From the NCBI RefSeq assembly GCF_048595755.1, contig NZ_CP184360.1, positions 2,046,001-2,110,000 of the forward strand: a DNA stretch of 64,000 nucleotides, in the 5' to 3' direction. The notes beneath the pieces are model-generated. The model did not search any database, was not told where the DNA came from, and saw nothing but the letters and a program-made list of their open reading frames with translations. The position numbers were made by a program, and so were the translations under genes. This document shows, in pieces, positions 55,476 to 63,353 of this stretch (positions are counted from its first letter, which is position 1; each line of letters starts with the position of its first letter). Source of the stretch: Luteococcus sp048595755. GTDB lineage: Bacteria > Actinomycetota > Actinomycetes > Propionibacteriales > Propionibacteriaceae.

Positions 55476-56111
55476 TCAGGACTTCCGGCGCTTGGCCGTG
55501 AAGTAGGCCGCCAGCAGGCCGACGACGATCGCGGCCACCACCAGCGAGACGATCGGGTCGGACGACTTCTTGACGTCATCCTTCTGGGCGCCGGGAGTGG
55601 TGCTGGCGCTGTCGGTGGCCGAGGCGGAGGCGGCGCCCTGCTGCGGCATCGCGGGAGTGCACTCCTTGCCGTAGCACCAGCCCTCGAGCGTGCCCGCCTT
55701 CGGCTTGGACTGGTCGGCACCCACCTGGCTGTAGGTCCACTTGCCGCCCTTCTGGGCCGTGTAGTAGTGCCAGTAGTTGCCGTCGAAGGCGGCGGGGCAG
55801 GTCTGCGGCTCGCCCTCGATGGTGCAGATCATCTGCCCCTTGGCATCCTTGGTGGTCTTCACCCCCGCCTCGCTGAGCAGCTTCTCACCGGTCTCTGCCA
55901 CCTCGACACACTTGTCGACCAGAAGCTCCTTCTTGGAGTCCTGCACCACGAGCCACACCTTGCCCTGTTCCAGGCAGTCATCGGTCTGGTTGGCCGGCAT
56001 CGGGCGGGCGGGGGAGTCGACCTGGGCCAGGGCCGGTGCGGCGGGGGCCAGGGCGATGGTGCCGGCAGCCAGCGCGGTGGCGACGAGCCGGGGGAGGGAG
56101 GTGGTGCGCAC
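55476..56111 (-). CDS. Exported protein, SCO2322-like, under cobalamin riboswitch control
   Basis: A 211-residue secreted or membrane-anchored protein. A signal peptide (LVATALAAGTIALAPAAPALA) is followed by a domain with DKCVEVAETGEKLLSEAGVK, WHYYTAQKGGKWTYSQVGAD and GTLEGWCYGKECTP, then a Ser/Ala/Thr linker and a C-terminal membrane helix with a Lys/Arg tail (AAYFTAKRRKS). No LPXTG motif is present. The YW..Y....G.W.Y...G...P..G...GW pattern resembles the SCO2322 family, which in streptomycetes accompanies a predicted cobalt/cobalamin ECF transporter; I recall this from memory, so treat the family name as probable. GTG 56111 has GAAAGGA 6 nt upstream. An in-frame ATG at 56216 would add a His-rich extension. 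Cobalamin riboswitch upstream supports a B12 or cobalt role. Confidence 0.7.
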   Translation of the reverse strand: MRTTSLPRLVATALAAGTIALAPAAPALAQVDSPARPMPANQTDDCLEQGKVWLVVQDSKKELLVDKCVEVAETGEKLLSEAGVKTTKDAKGQMICTIEGEPQTCPAAFDGNYWHYYTAQKGGKWTYSQVGADQSKPKAGTLEGWCYGKECTPAMPQQGAASASATDSASTTPGAQKDDVKKSSDPIVSLVVAAIVVGLLAAYFTAKRRKS

Positions 56112-56212
56112 GGTGTTCCTTTCGGGCGGCCTGCGCACCGGGCCCGGAGGGTCACCCGACGGGCGCCCGCGGACTCCGCCCGCTGACCGCGACGGGTGAT
56201 GATGAGTCGAGG

Positions 56213-56300
56213 CCATGACGGTCTGTCCGACTGTGACGGTTGCGGGCCAGTTCCGGACTTGCACCGGATTCGGCCGACATGGCTGCCCTGAGACTACTGC
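56213..56300 (-). promoter_or_regulatory. Cobalamin (B12) riboswitch
   Basis: On the minus strand the conserved core reads GAATCCGGTGCAAGTCCGG, then AACTGGCCCGCAACCGTCAC and AGTCGGACAGACC. This matches the GGTGCAA-TCC-ACTG-CCCGCAAC-GT core of cobalamin riboswitches closely. The exact 5' limit (the P1/P2 part) is not resolved by eye and may reach about 56330. The 3' end is roughly 100 nt from the GTG start of the downstream gene. Binding of adenosylcobalamin would be expected to turn expression off. Confidence 0.85.
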
Positions 56301-56337
56301 ACCCCCGCGGCACCGCACCCCCGAAGGGCCCGGTGTC

Positions 56338-56934
56338 TCAGAGCCGCGGGCGCACCTCGAAGACACGAAAACCCTTGCTGGAGGTGAGCCGCTGGCAGTC
56401 GAAGCCCTGGTCGTCGAGCCAGCGCTGCAGCGAGTCCGCGCCGAGGTTCTTGCCCACCACCATCACCGCTCGCCCGGTGGGCTGCAGCCTGGCGAGCCAG
56501 GTCAGCAGCAGGGCGTGCAGGGCAGGCTTCCCGATCCGGATCGGTGGATTCGACCAGATCTCGTCGTAGCGCACCGACTCGTCGGTCTGCTCCGGCAGGA
56601 GTGGCCTGACCCGTTGTGCCGCGCCGATGCGCTCGGCATTGATCGCGGTCAGTGCCAGCGCGCGCTCGTTCACGTCCACCGCGTCGATCAGGCTCGTGGG
56701 GCAGGCGGCAGCCAAGGCCACCGCGATGGGGCCGTAACCGCAGCCCAGGTCGAGCAGCCGAGCACCGTCGCGCGGCGGGGCCACCGCGTCGAGCATGATC
56801 CTGGTGGCGGGATCGAGCCGGGAACCGGAGAAGACCCCGTTCGCGGTGGTGAGGGTGAGCTGGTGTCCCCAGACATCGGCCTGGATCTGGCGTCGCTTCT
56901 CCTCGCCCTCGGGGGTGGTGAAGTAGTGGCTCAC
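56338..56934 (-). CDS. Class I SAM-dependent methyltransferase (RsmC/MTS-like)
   Basis: A 198-residue methyltransferase of the small-domain (MTS) type that methylates exocyclic amines of RNA guanines in related enzymes. SAM motif I is LLDLGCGYGPIAVALA (about residues 66-81), and the catalytic motif IV is SNPPIRIGK. It starts with SHYFTTPEGEEKRRQIQADV at GTG 56934, overlapping the truA stop by 4 nt (GTGA); longer in-frame sequence lies within truA. Operon trmB-truA-this gene suggests an RNA target, perhaps 16S rRNA as for RsmC. Confidence 0.85.
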   Translation of the reverse strand: MSHYFTTPEGEEKRRQIQADVWGHQLTLTTANGVFSGSRLDPATRIMLDAVAPPRDGARLLDLGCGYGPIAVALAAACPTSLIDAVDVNERALALTAINAERIGAAQRVRPLLPEQTDESVRYDEIWSNPPIRIGKPALHALLLTWLARLQPTGRAVMVVGKNLGADSLQRWLDDQGFDCQRLTSSKGFRVFEVRPRL

Positions 56935-57764
56935 GGGGTCTCCTGGGAGGTCGGGTCGGCGCCGGGCAGGGTGCGAACGGCGCGGGAGAGCTGGGCGCGT
57001 GCCGCCAGCTGGTCGTCGTCGGGATAACCGACCTCCTCCAGGCACAGGCCCTTGGCCGGCATCACCAGGACGGCATTGTGCCGCTTGGGGGAGGCCATCA
57101 CCTCGGCCAGCCAGGCCTGGTCACGCTTGCCGGTGCCCACCGAGGTCATGGCCCCCATCAGGGAGCGGACCATCGAGTGGCAGAAGGCGTCGGCGGTCAC
57201 GGTGAACTCCACCACGCCCTGGGGGGTGCGCTCGGCGTGCAGTCCGGTCAGGGTGCGGATCGTCGTGGCTCCCTCCCGCGGCTTGCAGAAGGGTGCAAAG
57301 TCGTGCAGGCCCACCAGCATCTGGGCCGCCTCGTTGGCGCGTTCCACGTCGATCACCCCACGCACCGGGGCGATGTGCCCACGCAGCAGGGGATCGGGGT
57401 GGGACTGCTCATCCCAGAGACGGTAGACATAACGCCGCCAGATGGCCGAGAAGCGGGCGTCGAAACCCTCGGGGGCCCGACGGATGCTGCCCACCTGCAG
57501 GTCATCGTCGAGCACGCGCTTCAACCGCAGCTGCAGCCGTGAGACATCGACGTCCTCGGGCAGGTCCAGATGGGCCACCTGCCCGCGAGCGTGCACCCCG
57601 GAGTCGGTGCGGCCGGCGACGGTGAGCTGGACGGGCTCGCCCAGCCGCAGGACCTGCGGGATCCAGCGTTCCAGCTCGCCCTGCACGGTGCGCAGCCCCG
57701 GCTGGGTGGCCCAGCCGGAGAAGTGGGTGCCGTCGTAGGCGATGTCGAGCCGCCACCGGATCAT
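56931..57764 (-). CDS. truA: tRNA pseudouridine(38-40) synthase
   Basis: Isomerises uridines 38-40 of the tRNA anticodon arm. The 277-residue protein has the catalytic motif AGRTDSGVHARGQVAHLD (Asp nucleophile about residue 54), RFSAIWRRYVYRLWD and FCHSMVRSLMGAMTSVG. Its ATG overlaps the trmB stop by 4 nt and its stop overlaps the methyltransferase start. A short Ala/Arg-rich C-terminal tail extends beyond the core. Confidence 0.96.
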   Translation of the reverse strand: MIRWRLDIAYDGTHFSGWATQPGLRTVQGELERWIPQVLRLGEPVQLTVAGRTDSGVHARGQVAHLDLPEDVDVSRLQLRLKRVLDDDLQVGSIRRAPEGFDARFSAIWRRYVYRLWDEQSHPDPLLRGHIAPVRGVIDVERANEAAQMLVGLHDFAPFCKPREGATTIRTLTGLHAERTPQGVVEFTVTADAFCHSMVRSLMGAMTSVGTGKRDQAWLAEVMASPKRHNAVLVMPAKGLCLEEVGYPDDDQLAARAQLSRAVRTLPGADPTSQETP

Positions 57765-58537
57765 GACGTCTTCCGATAGGTCAGGTCACGGATGGTGCGC
57801 CCCGCCGCGAGCCCCTTGCGTTCGTACTTGGTCAGGGGCCGCAGTTCCAGCCGCGGTGCCCAGCCGGTGTGCTCCGGATCGGCCGGGTCGAGGTGTTCGT
57901 TGACCAGCCCGGGGGCCGCGTCGAGCACCTCGCGCATCCATTCGGCGTAGTCCTGCCAGTCGGTGGCCAGCCGCCAGCGCCCATCGGTCACCAGCCGGCT
58001 GCGCACCAACTGGGCGAACTCCGGGCTGACCAGGCGACGTTTGTGGTGGCGCGACTTGTGCCAGGGATCGGCGAAGAAGAGCCACAGCTCACTGATCGAG
58101 GCCGGTTCGAACAGGTGCTCCAGGCCCTGTTGGCCATCGGCCATGACGATGCGCACATTGTCCACCCCTTCTCGTGCCATCCGGCCGAGGGTGCTGGCCA
58201 CGGCCGGCTGGAAGACCTCGAAGGCCACCACATTGGCCTGCGGGTGCTGCCGTGCCATGGAGACCAGGGACTCACCCGTGCCGGAGCCGATCTCCACCAG
58301 CAGGGGAGCGCGACGGCCGAAGACCTCGGCCCAGTCGAGTGGGGGCTGGGGAGCGACGGAGGTCTCGGTCTGGCCCTGGGCCACTGGGACGACGCGACTG
58401 GAGTGCCAGGCCTGCCAGGCCTTCTCCTGGGAGGCATTCATCCGGGCGCTGCGGCGCACGAAGCTGACCACCTCGCGGTGGACACGGTCTGGGCGAGGTG
58501 TTGCGGTCGAAGGAGTCTCGGGAGCCGGATTCTGCAC
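57761..58537 (-). CDS. trmB: tRNA (guanine-N7-)-methyltransferase
   Basis: Methylates G46 in the variable loop of tRNA. The 258-residue product has the SAM-binding EIGSGTGESLVSMA, the signature FFADPWHKSRHHKRRLV and TDWQDYAEWM, and RPLTKYERKG near the end. GTG 58537 is chosen because TAGAAT lies 6 nt upstream (leaderless). First gene of the trmB-truA-methyltransferase operon. Confidence 0.96.
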   Translation of the reverse strand: MQNPAPETPSTATPRPDRVHREVVSFVRRSARMNASQEKAWQAWHSSRVVPVAQGQTETSVAPQPPLDWAEVFGRRAPLLVEIGSGTGESLVSMARQHPQANVVAFEVFQPAVASTLGRMAREGVDNVRIVMADGQQGLEHLFEPASISELWLFFADPWHKSRHHKRRLVSPEFAQLVRSRLVTDGRWRLATDWQDYAEWMREVLDAAPGLVNEHLDPADPEHTGWAPRLELRPLTKYERKGLAAGRTIRDLTYRKTS

Positions 58538-58543
58538 CGGTCG

Positions 58544-58549
58544 ATTCTA
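58544..58549 (-). promoter_or_regulatory. -10 box of a probable leaderless promoter (trmB operon)
   Basis: On the minus strand TAGAAT, one mismatch from consensus, is followed by 6 nt and then the trmB GTG. Confidence 0.65.
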
Positions 58550-58561
58550 GGCGAGAACCCA

Positions 58562-58591
58562 GACCGGTCAGTCCGTGACCGGTCAGTCCGT
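58562..58591. repeat. 15-bp tandem duplication at a gene end
   Basis: GACCGGTCAGTCCGT occurs twice in direct tandem (58562-58576, 58577-58591). It covers the stop codon of the small membrane protein gene and the sequence just after it. Confidence 0.8.
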
Positions 58592-58882
58592 GTTGGGACG
58601 CAGGCGCAGTCCTGCGGCCAGTACGACCACGCCACCGGCCAGCACGGCCAGCCAGGGCAGGACCGTCTCCCGGGCATCCTGGTTGCACTGCTCGATCCAC
58701 TCGGCGGGGGGAGTGGAGCCGTCGGTGATCACGGGGCCGCGCAGCATGACGGAGATGGCGGGGCCACACTTGCGTTCGTCCACATAGGTTTCGGGGCCGA
58801 GCACCTTGACCAGTCCGGCCAACAACAGCAACACACCGATGACGGCGATCGCGCGCCATCCCTTCCAACCCCGTCGTGTCAT
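58583..58882 (-). CDS. Small two-helix membrane protein
   Basis: A 99-residue protein of unknown function. Two hydrophobic segments (about 11-29 and 74-93) flank an external loop of about 45 residues with two cysteines (ERKCGPAI and IEQCNQD) that could form a disulfide. Basic N-terminus (MTRRGWKGWR) suggests N-in, C-in topology. ATG 58882 is favoured because TAGGGT lies 7 nt before it; an in-frame start six codons earlier would overlap that box. Confidence 0.7.
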   Translation of the reverse strand: MTRRGWKGWRAIAVIGVLLLLAGLVKVLGPETYVDERKCGPAISVMLRGPVITDGSTPPAEWIEQCNQDARETVLPWLAVLAGGVVVLAAGLRLRPNTD

Positions 58883-58889
58883 GCCTCGT

Positions 58890-58895
58890 ACCCTA
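58890..58895 (-). promoter_or_regulatory. -10 box of a probable leaderless promoter (small membrane protein)
   Basis: On the minus strand TAGGGT is followed by 7 nt and then ATG. Confidence 0.5.
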
Positions 58896-58927
58896 TCCAC
58901 GCGCAGCCGGTCGACCCTCCCGGACGC

Positions 58928-58968
58928 GGGGGTGGGCGCCGCCCCTCGACGAAGCGACGCCCACCCCC
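58928..58968 (-). terminator. Hairpin after the EF-G2 gene
   Basis: GGGGGTGGGCG (58928-58938) pairs with CGCCCACCCCC (58958-58968) around a 19-nt loop, 18 nt downstream of the EF-G2 stop on the minus strand. No T-run. Confidence 0.6.
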
Positions 58969-58986
58969 CTTGCCTGCCGTGTCAGG

Positions 58987-61083
58987 TCACTGCTGCTGCA
59001 GGCTCTCGGCCACGGCCGGGGGCACCAACTCGTAGCCCTGGAAGCGACGGGTGAACGATCCGCTGCCATGGGCCAGGCCACGCAGGTCGACGGCATAGCG
59101 GGTCAGTTCCAGGGCCGGCACCAGGGCCGTCACCACCGCGCGCTGCTCGGCGTCGGTGTCGGTGCCCTGCACCTGGCCGCGACGGTTGGCCAGGTCGGTC
59201 ATCACCGCACCGAGGTACTCCTGGCCCACGGTCACCTCCACCAGGTCCATCGGCTCCAGCAGCCCGACGGTCTGTGGCGTGGCCGCCTCCTTCAGGGCCA
59301 GGGCCCCAGCGGTCTGGAAGGCCATGTCGGAGGAGTCCACCGGGTGCGACTTGCCGTCGTAGAGCGTCACCTGCACGTCGACCATCGGGTGGCCGTGGAT
59401 TGTGCCCCGCTCCATCTGGGCGGCCAGGCCCTTCTCGACGCTGGGGATGAACTGGCGCGGTACGGCGCCGCCGACGACCTTGTCGACGAAGACGAAACCG
59501 GATCCTCGCTCGCCGGGAGTGATCTCCACGTCGCACACGGCGTACTGGCCGTGACCACCCGACTGCTTGACGTGGCGTCCCTGCGCCTTGGCCGGGGCGA
59601 TGAAGGTCTCGCGCAGCGGAACCTTCACCTCTTCCTCGGTCACCTTCACCCCGTAGCGGTCGTTCAACCGCCGCAGCAGCAGCTCGGTGTGCGCGGTGCC
59701 CATGGTCCACAGCAGTTCCTGGTCGGTCTCCGGGTGGCGCTCCAGGCGCACGGTGGTGTCCTCCATCACCAACCGGGCAAGGGCACCGGCCAGCTTGTCC
59801 TCGTCGCTGCGGGTGGCCGGCTTGAGGGCGGTGGGCAGCAGCGCCTCGGGCAGGATCCACGGCTCCACCAGGGCGGGGCGCTCGGGGCTGGAGAGGGTGT
59901 CGGTGGTCTCGGCGCGGGAGAGCTTGGAGACCAGCACGATGTCTCCCGCGATCGCCTCGCGGCGGGTCTTCATCTCCAGGCCCACCGGGAAGGACAGCAG
60001 GCCAACCTTCTCCTCCTCCTGGTGGTCGGGGTGCTGGGCGTCCTCCACGCCGGTGAACAGTTCACGGCGACCGGCCACCTGGACCAGGTCGTCGGTGCGC
60101 AGCGTGCCGGCGAAGACCCGCACCATCGACTGGCGTCCCGCATAGGGGTCCGAGGTGGTGCGGACCACCTCGGCCACCAGCGGGCCGTTGGGATCGCACT
60201 CCAGCTCCAGGATCTCCTCGCCGTCGGCCGAGGTGATGGTGGGAAGGGGATGGGCCGCCGGATGGGGCAGGCCGTGCTCGATCAGGCTGAACAATTCCTC
60301 GACGCCCACCCCGGAGGCGGACTTGACGGGGATCATCGGGTAGAAGGCGGCATTGGCGGTGGCCCGCAGCAGACTGGCACGGACCTGTTCGACGGCCAGT
60401 TCCTCGCCCTCCAGGTAACGCTCCATCAGGTCGTCGTCCTCGGCCTCGGTCACGACATTCTCGATGAAGGGGGCGCGGTAGGCCTCGATCGCGGTGCGTT
60501 CCTCGTCGGTGGCGGGGCGGGTCTCGGGCTTGCCGGAGGAGTAGTCGTGGACGCGCTCGGTGACCAGGGACATCGAACCGATGACGGCGCCGGCATCGTC
60601 GGTGAGCGGCAGGTAGGCCGGGGTGACGCCCTCGCCGAAGGTCTCCCGGCACAGTTCGACGGTGGACTCGTAGTCGCCGCGCTCCACGTCGAGCTTGGTG
60701 ACCACGATGGCCCGAGGCATGTCGACCGCGCGGCACTCGGCCCACAGGGCTGCGGTGTTGTTGTCGATGCCGTCGCTGGCGCTCACCACGAAGATCGCCG
60801 CGTCGGCGGCACGCAGGCCGGCGCGAAGCTCGCCCACGTAGTCGGGATGGCCCGGGGCATCCAGCAGGTTGACCACCACGTCACCGGTGGAGACCGAGGC
60901 CAGGGTGAGGGCCGCCGCGCGGTCCGGATCATCCTTGGGCGGCCGATGGCCCGGAATACGTGCGGCCAGCATGGTGTCGAACAGTGTGGTCTTGCCGGAA
61001 CCCGAGGATCCCACCAGGACCACATTGCGTAGGCCTACGGGGTCGGTGACCTTGAATGATGATGAATTCGCCTTTGGACTCAT
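58987..61083 (-). CDS. Elongation factor G-like protein EF-G2
   Basis: A 698-residue EF-G paralogue, the form often called EF-G2 or FusA2 in actinobacteria. GTPase motifs: G1 GSSGSGKTT (residues 25-33), G3 DAPGHPDY and G4 TKLD. Compared with EF-G at 2739-4838 the effector region is shortened and diverged (SVSTGDVVVN where EF-G has RGITITSA), while domain IV/V features such as KQSGGHGQYAVCDVEITP and PVDSSDMAFQTAGALALKEA are kept. The mycobacterial homologue binds GTP but is not a working translocase; whether that holds here is unknown. ATG 61083 lies 6 nt from CAATGT. Confidence 0.92.
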   Translation of the reverse strand: MSPKANSSSFKVTDPVGLRNVVLVGSSGSGKTTLFDTMLAARIPGHRPPKDDPDRAAALTLASVSTGDVVVNLLDAPGHPDYVGELRAGLRAADAAIFVVSASDGIDNNTAALWAECRAVDMPRAIVVTKLDVERGDYESTVELCRETFGEGVTPAYLPLTDDAGAVIGSMSLVTERVHDYSSGKPETRPATDEERTAIEAYRAPFIENVVTEAEDDDLMERYLEGEELAVEQVRASLLRATANAAFYPMIPVKSASGVGVEELFSLIEHGLPHPAAHPLPTITSADGEEILELECDPNGPLVAEVVRTTSDPYAGRQSMVRVFAGTLRTDDLVQVAGRRELFTGVEDAQHPDHQEEEKVGLLSFPVGLEMKTRREAIAGDIVLVSKLSRAETTDTLSSPERPALVEPWILPEALLPTALKPATRSDEDKLAGALARLVMEDTTVRLERHPETDQELLWTMGTAHTELLLRRLNDRYGVKVTEEEVKVPLRETFIAPAKAQGRHVKQSGGHGQYAVCDVEITPGERGSGFVFVDKVVGGAVPRQFIPSVEKGLAAQMERGTIHGHPMVDVQVTLYDGKSHPVDSSDMAFQTAGALALKEAATPQTVGLLEPMDLVEVTVGQEYLGAVMTDLANRRGQVQGTDTDAEQRAVVTALVPALELTRYAVDLRGLAHGSGSFTRRFQGYELVPPAVAESLQQQ

Positions 61084-61089
61084 GTGCCC

Positions 61090-61118
61090 ACATTGCTCTG
61101 GTCAATGCGCCCTGACAA
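61090..61118 (-). promoter_or_regulatory. EF-G2 promoter (leaderless)
   Basis: On the minus strand TTGTCA (61118-61113) and CAATGT (61095-61090) are separated by 17 nt, and the -10 lies 6 nt before the ATG. It is one of the few leaderless genes here with both boxes visible. Confidence 0.6.
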
Positions 61119-61139
61119 GGGGGTGGAGGGTGGGAAAAG

Positions 61140-61846
61140 TCACCCCTGCCAGAGCCCTGCCGGGCCGCCGGCGCGCAGCAGGCCACCCGACTCCACCCGG
61201 GCGCCGTGACCGAGCAGCACACCGGGCCGCAGGCGGTGCAGGAGGTCCTCGTCGTGCTCGCCCGTGACGGGATCGTGGTTCACCACCAGGCAGCGGTCGA
61301 GCTCGCGCTCCACCACGAGTCGCACCTCCCCGAAGTCCAGGACGTTGCCCGCGCCGAGCGTCAGGGGCGCGTCCCGGTCGTCGACGACCAGGTTGGCGCG
61401 ATAACGGCCCAGATCGGTGGGCAGCCCCAGGGCCTCCACCTCGGAGCGCAGCAGGATGCTCACCGGCGATGACCAGATGAAGCCTGCCGTGCCGGTGGTG
61501 CGGGCCAGCAGCAGATCGGTGCCGGCCGCGCGTGACAGGCGCTCGGCCACCGGCCCACCGTGGATGGTGCAGTTGAAGGAGCGGTCGTAGTAGCGCACCG
61601 CTGGCTGGCGCCGTCGAACCGCAGGTGCTCGTCGCGGGCGGGAAGCTCATCGGGCAGGATGCGCACCCCGGCCAGTTGGGGCAGGTCGGTGGCGCGGACG
61701 CAGCGCAGCCCCACCCCGTCGACGTCGGTCAGGACAGGTGACCAGAGCCGGTCTCCCGCCAGCCCGTCGGTGGTGAGCAGGTGTTCGTCACTGCCCAGCC
61801 ACTGGCTTCCCTTGACCGGTGTCCATCCCAGCGATTCGATCCGCAT
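61140..61846 (-). pseudogene. MOSC N-terminal + MOSC domain protein, broken by a frameshift
   Basis: Two overlapping frames together make one MOSC protein. The first (from ATG 61846, with GGAGAAGG upstream) gives the beta-barrel N-terminal domain: MRIESLGWTPVKGSQWLGSD, LTTDGLAGDRLWSPV, then LPARDEHLRFDGAS, and then nonsense. The second frame takes over near 61600 with VRYYDRSFNCTIHGGPVAER, continues through RANLVVDDRDAPLTLGAGN and ends GGLLRAGGPAGLWQG. The switch needs a one-base change around 61600-61615, so either the gene is recently inactivated or there is a sequencing error. A GTG at 61598 could still express the C-terminal half. Confidence 0.75.
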
Positions 61847-63221
61847 CGGCCTTCTCCGTTCTCGAGCTCGGCGTTCCCGAGGCCGGCCAGTCGGCAAGCC
61901 GGTCGAGCAGTTCGCAGAACATCATGTTGGCCCAACTGAACCAGCCCCGGGTGAACCGGTGCGGGTCGTCCACGTGGAAGCTCTCGTGCACCATTCCGGT
62001 GCCGGCCGTGGTCGAGGCGATGAGTCGGGCCAGGGCCAGGGCCTCCTCGCGGTTGGTCTCGGTGAGGCCCTGTACCGCCAGGGCGATCGGCCACACCCGC
62101 GGGCCGGGAGTGTGTGGACTGCCGATGCCACTGGCCACCCGACCGGTGTGCCACCAGGGATTGGCCGCCGAGAGGATGCGTGCCCGGGTGGCGAGGTAGC
62201 GCGGGTCGTCACGGGCGATGTCGGTGAGCAGGGGCAGGCCCAGCAGGCTGGGCAGGTTCGCGTCGTCGGCCGCCAGGACCCCACCCAGGCCGTCCACCTC
62301 GTAGGCCCAGGACCCATCGGGGAGGGTGCCGTGCTCGGCGACCCCCGTCGCGATCTGCTCCGCCAGGTCTCGGGCACGGGCGCCCAGCGGTTGGTCGTGC
62401 CATAGCCGGTCGCACCATTGCGCGCCCAGCCGCAGCACGTGCACCGCCAACAACTGGGCCGGGATGTTGTAGCCGTACCGGGTGGCGTCGTCGCTGGGGC
62501 GAAAGCCCTGCCAGGTCATCCTGGTGCGGCCCACCGGGCTGCCGCGACCCCAGCGGGGGAGGGTGTCGGCGTGGCGGCGGGCCACCACCGCGGGAAGGCG
62601 GATGAAGCGATAGCGGCTGGTGGCGTGGTCCTGTTCGCGTCGCCACAGGTCGACGACGTCGGCGAAGCCACTGTGGACACCCCAGTCCAGGTGTTCGGTG
62701 CTGCCCGTGGCCTGCTGGATCTGGTGGGCCAGCAGCAGCGGCAGGGCCAACGAGTCCAGTTCGTACTTGCGCTCCCAGATCCAGGGGTCGGCCCTGGAGG
62801 TCAGCATGTGCAGGTCCAGGAGGTGGTGCGTGCCACCCACGGGTCCGTGGTTGAAGGCATTGGCGTAGGGGTCGTGCCGGATCATGCGCCACTGCATCAG
62901 GCACACGCCGCGCAGTACCTCGGCGACCTCGGGAAGCTCGTCGGCGAGGGCCAGCCAGGGGCGCATCTGCGCCGAGGAGTCGCGCAGCCACATGGCGGGG
63001 ATGTCACCGGTGGTGGCGAAGATGCCGTTCGGGCCGGGATGCAGGGTGCGGGTCCAGGTGTCGAGCATCAGGCGCACATAGGCCTGGCCCAGTTCGGCGC
63101 TGGAGGTCGCGCGAGCGATCCGTTCGCCTCGGCGCACCAGGGCGTGGCGCAGGGCGGAGCTGGCCTCCATCCGTGGCAGCTGCGCACGACGCAGGGCCTG
63201 CGGGAGCGGCAACAGTGGCAT
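61788..63221 (-). CDS. Glycoside hydrolase family 125 (exo-alpha-1,6-mannosidase-like)
   Basis: A 477-residue member of GH125 (formerly DUF1237), inverting enzymes that remove alpha-1,6-linked mannose. Family motifs: ATTGDIPAMWLRDSSAQMRP, YANAFNHGPVGGTHHL, KYELDSLALPLLLAHQI, YGYNIPAQLLAV and GMVHESFHVDDPHRFTRGWF. No signal peptide, so it is predicted cytosolic. ATG 63221 gives MPLLPLPQALRRAQLPRMEA with CATACT 6 nt and GGAG 3 nt before it; longer frame upstream runs into the divergent treZ. Its 3' end overlaps the start of the frameshifted MOSC gene by 59 nt. Confidence 0.9.
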   Translation of the reverse strand: MPLLPLPQALRRAQLPRMEASSALRHALVRRGERIARATSSAELGQAYVRLMLDTWTRTLHPGPNGIFATTGDIPAMWLRDSSAQMRPWLALADELPEVAEVLRGVCLMQWRMIRHDPYANAFNHGPVGGTHHLLDLHMLTSRADPWIWERKYELDSLALPLLLAHQIQQATGSTEHLDWGVHSGFADVVDLWRREQDHATSRYRFIRLPAVVARRHADTLPRWGRGSPVGRTRMTWQGFRPSDDATRYGYNIPAQLLAVHVLRLGAQWCDRLWHDQPLGARARDLAEQIATGVAEHGTLPDGSWAYEVDGLGGVLAADDANLPSLLGLPLLTDIARDDPRYLATRARILSAANPWWHTGRVASGIGSPHTPGPRVWPIALAVQGLTETNREEALALARLIASTTAGTGMVHESFHVDDPHRFTRGWFSWANMMFCELLDRLADWPASGTPSSRTEKADADRIAGMDTGQGKPVAGQ

Positions 63222-63353
63222 GGCTCCAGTATGGCCTGAGCGGCCTTTTCGTCCGTGGCGAAGTTGAACGTTCCGATGCCGGACGCGCGGTGGGCACGCG
63301 CCGCGAGCCGGTAACGTGGAAAGGGTTGCGACCCCCACCTGCAAGGAGTCCCC

